Below are positions 60,150-64,000 of a stretch of DNA of 64,000 nt, one piece after another. The notes beneath the pieces were generated by a model that made no database searches, was not told where the DNA came from, and saw only the letters and a list, made by a program, of their open reading frames with translations. The stretch comes from Ruminococcus flavefaciens (GTDB taxonomy: Bacteria > Bacillota > Clostridia > Oscillospirales > Ruminococcaceae): assembly GCA_002371825.1 (NCBI GenBank), contig DFHF01000061.1:1-64000 (forward strand). Reading direction: 5' to 3'. Positions within the stretch are counted from its first letter, which is position 1. Each line of letters begins with the position of its first letter. The translations under genes and the position numbers were made by a program.

Positions 60150-61049
60150 ATGAAAAAGGATACGCTTAAAGACGGTATAGGCTTCATCGATGATGATCTA
60201 ATTTATGAGGCGGAGAAGGCCGCAGGACTTAGTTACCGGGCTAAGATCAGGATAATACGGCTGCTTTTCATAGGAGCTGCGGCGGCTGTGATGATAACTA
60301 CTGCTGTTCTGCTCCATGCAGGCTGGAACAGAAAAAGCTCCGGAGACGGGGGAGAGAATACTGTCCCTGCACCGGAAAGTGCCTCAGATGAAAGCGGTGT
60401 TCTTCCCGATGAAGGCCAGCAATTTACTGTGATCGCTTCTGACATAGCCGGAGAGCCTGTGACGGTAACAGCCATTACATCAGCAGCAAGTGCTCCGGAG
60501 GTAACAACTGTATCAGCAAAGCAGGGATCACTGGCAGAAACAAGCTATGTACCGGCTGAAGAGGAAACTACTGTTACACGGAGTTATGCGATCGATGGCG
60601 GGAATAATGATCCCGATGAATTTACCTTTGACAAGGACGGCCTGTTCAAGGTGCCTGAGAATTATTCCTATGCAGGCGATCCGGATGTTGTCTGTGTCAA
60701 GTACAGCAATAGTTATCTCCGGGAAAGGTACGGACTGTGGATAAACTGCGATACTGCCCAGTCTGACAGGGATCTGGATATGGTCAGCGGCTTTGAGCTC
60801 TCGGATATATACGAGGAGATAGGATTTGAGGGTGGCGGCTTCCTGCTCAGGGTATATTATCGTGACGGTACCTTTATGGAGTATGAGCTGTATGAATATG
60901 GACTTGTTGATATAACCGACCGCAGCGGAAACAAACGCCGCTGGAAGGACCTTTCCGGAAATTCATACCAGCTGCTCCTGCAATTGCAGTCCGATCAGCT
61001 TTCTGTTGATGATAAGATAAGCATGGTGACAGATGAGATGTACGACTGA
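60150..61049 (+). CDS. Membrane-anchored putative anti-sigma factor
   Basis: 299 residues. A cytoplasmic N-terminus of about 40 residues (YEAEKAAGLSYRAKIR), one membrane helix (LLFIGAAAAVMITTAVLLHAG), a Thr/Ser/Ala/Glu-rich spacer, and an extracellular C-terminal domain of about 130 residues with no recognised family (YEEIGFEGGGFLLRVYYRDG). GGAGGG precedes the ATG at 60150. Position right after an ECF sigma gene is the main reason for the call. Confidence 0.7.
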   Translation: MKKDTLKDGIGFIDDDLIYEAEKAAGLSYRAKIRIIRLLFIGAAAAVMITTAVLLHAGWNRKSSGDGGENTVPAPESASDESGVLPDEGQQFTVIASDIAGEPVTVTAITSAASAPEVTTVSAKQGSLAETSYVPAEEETTVTRSYAIDGGNNDPDEFTFDKDGLFKVPENYSYAGDPDVVCVKYSNSYLRERYGLWINCDTAQSDRDLDMVSGFELSDIYEEIGFEGGGFLLRVYYRDGTFMEYELYEYGLVDITDRSGNKRRWKDLSGNSYQLLLQLQSDQLSVDDKISMVTDEMYD

Positions 61050-61061
61050 TATATCCGCTGA

Positions 61062-61082
61062 AAGCTCCCTTACTGGGAGCTT
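61062..61082 (+). terminator. Terminator of the sigma operon
   Basis: AAGCTCCC-TTACT-GGGAGCTT with T continuing for a total TTTTTT run. Confidence 0.9.
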
Positions 61083-61096
61083 TTTTATAAAAAGCA

Positions 61097-61118
61097 GGGA
61101 GGCCGACTGCGGCCTCCC
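61097..61118 (-). terminator. Terminator of the DtxR / pgsA / rimO operon
   Basis: GGGAGGCCG-4 nt-CGGCCTCCC, 9-bp perfect stem. On the minus strand TGCTTTTTAT follows. It lies back to back with the sigma operon terminator. Confidence 0.8.
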
Positions 61119-61152
61119 GAATCTGAGAGAGGTCATTCTGTGGCCTCTCTTA

Positions 61153-61536
61153 TTATGTGCGCTTTTTAAGAGTCCTTCTGACCAGTCCCTTAAGTCTTTC
61201 ACAGGTATCATGTGGGAAATCCGTGATGAATCTTATAGCCTGCTCATGTGCTTCTGCTTCGGGAAGCTTAAGGAATTTGTGGAAGAAGGTATAGACCTCC
61301 TTGAATGATGAGAATATCTCATTGACAGCCTTTTCTCCCTCAGGGGTCAGTACAACGCTGTTGCAGAAATCCTCATATACAAGACCGGAGTTTGCAAGGC
61401 AGCGCAGCATTTTGCTTACACTGGGTCTTGATACTCCAAGATGTTTGGATATGTTTACGCAGCGGACATACTCATCAATGTCCGTAAGCTCTTTTATTGC
61501 GACGAGATATTTTATCTGTCCGGCACAATGCTTCAT
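61153..61536 (-). CDS. DtxR/MntR-family regulator
   Basis: 127 residues. The N-terminal winged helix (RCVNISKHLGVSRPSVSKMLRCLANSGLVYED) and the dimerisation/metal region (LTPEGEKAVNEIF, HKFLKL, HEQAIRFITDFP) match the short MntR-like form without an SH3 domain. It probably represses manganese or iron genes. AAAGGAGG precedes the ATG. It follows pgsA on the same strand. Confidence 0.85.
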   Translation of the reverse strand: MKHCAGQIKYLVAIKELTDIDEYVRCVNISKHLGVSRPSVSKMLRCLANSGLVYEDFCNSVVLTPEGEKAVNEIFSSFKEVYTFFHKFLKLPEAEAHEQAIRFITDFPHDTCERLKGLVRRTLKKRT

Positions 61537-61561
61537 TTTTTCCTCCTTTGCGGAAATGGGG

Positions 61562-62146
61562 TTATTTGTCTGAATCGATCAGATGCCAGTATCCCTTGAG
61601 GTAAACTGCTCCTGAGATAACTGTGAGGACTGTTGATATCCATATGAGCACCGGTACTGCAATATCATTTACAATATCCTGTACCTTGCAGGGAATACCA
61701 AAGCTGAAGTCATGGCAGAGGCTTATCCAGAAGAGGATGCCAACAATTGTCACCATTGTGAATGCGGTCTTCAGCTTGCCCCATATGCCGGCAGCTACTA
61801 CTACTCCGCTGTTTGCTGCAAGGAGTCTGAGGCCGGATACCATGAATTCTCTTGCAGTTATGATTATCAGCGGTATGGCTCCCATATTTACTTCTTTAAG
61901 CTCAACGAAAACTGTAAGTGCAGCTATTACCAGTACCTTGTCAGCAAGCGGATCGAGGAATTTTCCGAAGTTTGTTACCAGATTGCGCTTTCTTGCTATC
62001 TTTCCGTCAAGGGCATCTGTTATGGATGCTGCGGCAAATATCACCAGTGCAATGAGGAAGTGGAAAGGTATCCTCAGGTAGATAAAGAGCAGAAAAAATG
62101 GGATGAGAAATACTCTGAGAAGAGTAAGCTTATTTGGTAGATTCAT
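61562..62146 (-). CDS. pgsA: CDP-diacylglycerol-glycerol-3-phosphate 3-phosphatidyltransferase
   Basis: A 194-residue membrane enzyme of phosphatidylglycerol synthesis. The CDP-alcohol phosphotransferase motif is complete: TDALDGKIARKRNLVTNFGKFLDPLADK, i.e. D-x2-D-G-x2-A-R-x8-G-x3-D-x3-D (given in the family form). Four to five membrane helices. The start overlaps the rimO stop by 4 nt (ATGA). Confidence 0.95.
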   Translation of the reverse strand: MNLPNKLTLLRVFLIPFFLLFIYLRIPFHFLIALVIFAAASITDALDGKIARKRNLVTNFGKFLDPLADKVLVIAALTVFVELKEVNMGAIPLIIITAREFMVSGLRLLAANSGVVVAAGIWGKLKTAFTMVTIVGILFWISLCHDFSFGIPCKVQDIVNDIAVPVLIWISTVLTVISGAVYLKGYWHLIDSDK

Positions 62147-63474
62147 TCTGGTATCACCTCTCCTATCAAGTCATAATCAAGGGTATCTGTTATCCTGATC
62201 TTTACATATTGTCCTATTTCAAGAGGACATTCAGATGTGAAGAATACTTTGCCGTCAATATCAGGTGCGTCAAGGACTGTTCTGCCGAACCAGCATTCGC
62301 CGAATTTATCGAAGCCCTCTACTACTGCCTCAAATTCCTTGTCCATGAGCTTTTCGTTATTTTCAGCGCTTATGAGCATCTGCTGTTCCATTATTATATC
62401 AGCTCTGTGGGCAGCAGTCTCTTCGTCTATCTGATCCGGGAAGTTATAGGACTTTGTGCCCTCCTCACGGGAGTACGCAAAGCAGCCCAGTCTGTCAAAT
62501 CTTACACGGCCGATGAACTCTGCAAGCTCATTGAACTGCTCCTCGGTCTCGCCGGGGAAGCCTGTGATAAGAGTTGTTCTGAGGATAACTCCGGGCACTT
62601 TTTCACGGATATGAGCAAACAGTGCTTCAAGCTGCTCAGTATCGCCCCAGCGGTTCATGCGGCTGAGGATATCGCCGCTGCAGTGCTGTATCGGTATCTC
62701 CAGATACTTTACCAACTTATCCTCGGAAGCGATAGTTTCAAGCAATTCATCAGTTATACGCTCAGGATAGCAGTAGAGAGTGCGTATCCATTTAAGACCT
62801 TCTATCATGCATAGTCTGCGGAGAAGCTCCGGAAGCTTTGATTCACCGTACAGGTCCTCTCCGTAGCGGGAGGTATCCTGTGCAATGACTACAAGCTCTG
62901 TAACGCCGTTGGCTGCAAGGAACTCAGCTTCCTTTATCACATCTTCCATAGGTACACTGCGGAATTTTCCTCTTATCATGGGGATAGCGCAGTAGGTACA
63001 GCAGTTGCTGCAGCCCTCAGCCACCTTCAGGTATGTGAAGAAGGGGAGAGTGGAGATTATACGGTCTCCTGTAAGCTCAGCATCAAGCTTAGGAGCGAAG
63101 CTGATGTATTTCTCTCCGGCAAGAACATGGTCGAGGACATCGACGATATCCTTATTATTGCCTATTCCTATGACCGCATCGGCCTCCGGGAACAGTTCAG
63201 CAGTTTCTTCCTTGTATCTCTCGACCAGGCAGCCTGTTATGATAATTTTCTTGAGTGTTCCCTCTTCTTTAAGCTTGCCGAGCTCGAGAATAGTCTCGAT
63301 AGCCTCTTCCTTTGCGGACTTTATGAATCCGCAGGTGTTTACTACAGCCACATCAGCAAGACCCGGTTCAGTAACCAGCTGATAGCCTCTGCTCTTAAGT
63401 TTAAATAACATTCTTTCGGAATCCACCAGGTTCTTTGAGCAGCCCAGGGATACCATTCCAACCTTGATCGGCAT
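62143..63474 (-). CDS. rimO: Ribosomal protein S12 methylthiotransferase RimO
   Basis: 443 residues. The N-terminal UPF0004 domain (VSLGCSKNLVDSERM), the radical-SAM C-x3-C-x2-C (EGCSNCCTYCAIP), and a C-terminal TRAM domain are all present. It modifies an aspartate of ribosomal protein S12. The start is the ATG at 63474 (MPIKVGMVSLG): GGAGG lies 8 nt upstream, whereas the ATG at 63489 contains that site within the frame. Confidence 0.95.
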   Translation of the reverse strand: MPIKVGMVSLGCSKNLVDSERMLFKLKSRGYQLVTEPGLADVAVVNTCGFIKSAKEEAIETILELGKLKEEGTLKKIIITGCLVERYKEETAELFPEADAVIGIGNNKDIVDVLDHVLAGEKYISFAPKLDAELTGDRIISTLPFFTYLKVAEGCSNCCTYCAIPMIRGKFRSVPMEDVIKEAEFLAANGVTELVVIAQDTSRYGEDLYGESKLPELLRRLCMIEGLKWIRTLYCYPERITDELLETIASEDKLVKYLEIPIQHCSGDILSRMNRWGDTEQLEALFAHIREKVPGVILRTTLITGFPGETEEQFNELAEFIGRVRFDRLGCFAYSREEGTKSYNFPDQIDEETAAHRADIIMEQQMLISAENNEKLMDKEFEAVVEGFDKFGECWFGRTVLDAPDIDGKVFFTSECPLEIGQYVKIRITDTLDYDLIGEVIPE

Positions 63475-63488
63475 TTGCCGTTCCTCCA

Positions 63489-64000
63489 TTATTCATTCAT
63501 ATTCTCAAAATATTCTCTTACGGTACGGTTTATCTCGTCAAAGCTGTAGCCGTATCTCACAAGAGCGCTTTTAACTTTTTCAATATTCTTTCTGTCAGAC
63601 ATATCCGTAAGATATCTGCTGTATTTCTTCTCAATGAGTTCCATAAGGTTTTCGCTGAATATCTCATCATATTCCTCAAGAGCGTCCTCAGCAGTAAATC
63701 TGTCTATTCCCTTCATGGTAAGTTCACGGAGGGCTCTGCGGCGGCCGAATCTCTTTGATATCACCAGTTTCCTGGCCATATTTCCGGCATACCGCACATC
63801 GTCTATCAATCCTGCACCGTTTAGCTTTTCCAGTACAGCGCCGCACAGCTTTTCACTCTTGTAGGTATCTATCAGCTTATCGTACATCTCCTTTGCGGAG
63901 TAGTCACGGTAATCCAGAAGATAGAGCGCCCGCTGATAGGCTCTGCGGAAATTGGAAGCATAGATTATCTTTCTGAGTTCATCACGCTCCAACACCATGC
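63489..64000 (-). CDS. recX: Regulatory protein RecX (5' end outside the window)
   Basis: At least 169 residues are visible, with tandem three-helix RecX repeats (RALYLLDYRDYSAKEMYDKLI, GLIDDVRYAGNMARKLV, KRFGRRRALRELTMKG). RecX inhibits RecA filaments. The Met at 63998 looks internal: in relatives about 40-50 residues precede this point, and MVLERDEL matches the usual linker. The gene therefore continues past the right edge. Its stop is 14 nt from the chosen rimO start. Confidence 0.85.
   Translation of the reverse strand, partial: MVLERDELRKIIYASNFRRAYQRALYLLDYRDYSAKEMYDKLIDTYKSEKLCGAVLEKLNGAGLIDDVRYAGNMARKLVISKRFGRRRALRELTMKGIDRFTAEDALEEYDEIFSENLMELIEKKYSRYLTDMSDRKNIEKVKSALVRYGYSFDEINRTVREYFENMNE

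Noticed and set aside
62134..62814. 226-codon plus-strand frame opposite rimO
   Set aside because: Antisense to a clear radical-SAM gene; no start signal.

Overview
The window looks like chromosome from an anaerobic gut or rumen Firmicute of the Ruminococcus/Oscillospiraceae type. This is inferred from gene content: a lipoprotein GH5 endoglucanase, a protein with a type I dockerin, several BspA-like leucine-rich-repeat surface proteins, strong Firmicute Shine-Dalgarno sequences, and many consensus TTGACA-17-TATAAT promoters. No rRNA or other strict taxonomic marker is present, so the genus is an inference.

Layout. (1) 1-3500: a mobilizable-element module on the minus strand: a DUF6809-like protein, a MOBP-type relaxase with a complete gene nested out of frame in its C-terminal part, MobC, then 1.3 kb of repeat-rich non-coding DNA that resembles an oriT or replication region. 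(2) 3.4-6.6 kb: an AT-rich plus-strand pair, a DEDDh exonuclease and an SF1 helicase fused to a RecB-like nuclease. Both end in the same kind of small PcrA/Tudor-like tail. This is the best candidate for an undescribed nuclease or defence system. (3) 6.6-16.1 kb: housekeeping secDF and a complete F-type ATP synthase operon with two oddities, a delta-alpha fusion in one reading frame and two tandem c-subunit genes. (4) 16.1-24.7 kb: an exopolysaccharide operon transcribed leftward from one consensus promoter (priming sugar transferase, ManC, Gmd, two GT4 glycosyltransferases, an Rmd-like reductase), which would make GDP-D-rhamnose and use it in a surface glycan. (5) 25-37.6 kb: secreted and surface functions (GH5 cellulase, LRR-transglutaminase-dockerin protein, an ECF sigma/anti-sigma pair, AraC and LysR regulators, two membrane-anchored LRR proteins) plus xthA. 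(6) 37.7-48.4 kb: Ca2+-type P-ATPase, secreted SH3 protein, XRE/CPBP pair, a Mef-like efflux pump behind an attenuator-like leader, Nudix hydrolase, a 5'-truncated integrase, MerR/TipA-like regulator, Fic protein and a Gly-Arg-His tRNA cluster. (7) 48.6-61.1 kb: a transport locus that mixes two sugar-type ABC permeases, an HlyD-type adaptor, a MacB-like ectodomain protein and a very large solute-binding lipoprotein. It is followed convergently by an FtsX/LolD-type exporter, and beyond that a divergent ECF sigma/anti-sigma operon with a sigmaW-like autoregulatory promoter. (8) 61.1-64 kb: DtxR-type regulator, pgsA, rimO and a partial recX.

Intergenic regions are compact. Most operons end in clear stem-loops, and several promoters overlap perfect inverted repeats that look like operators. 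All functional calls rest on recognised motifs and domain order; no database search was possible.
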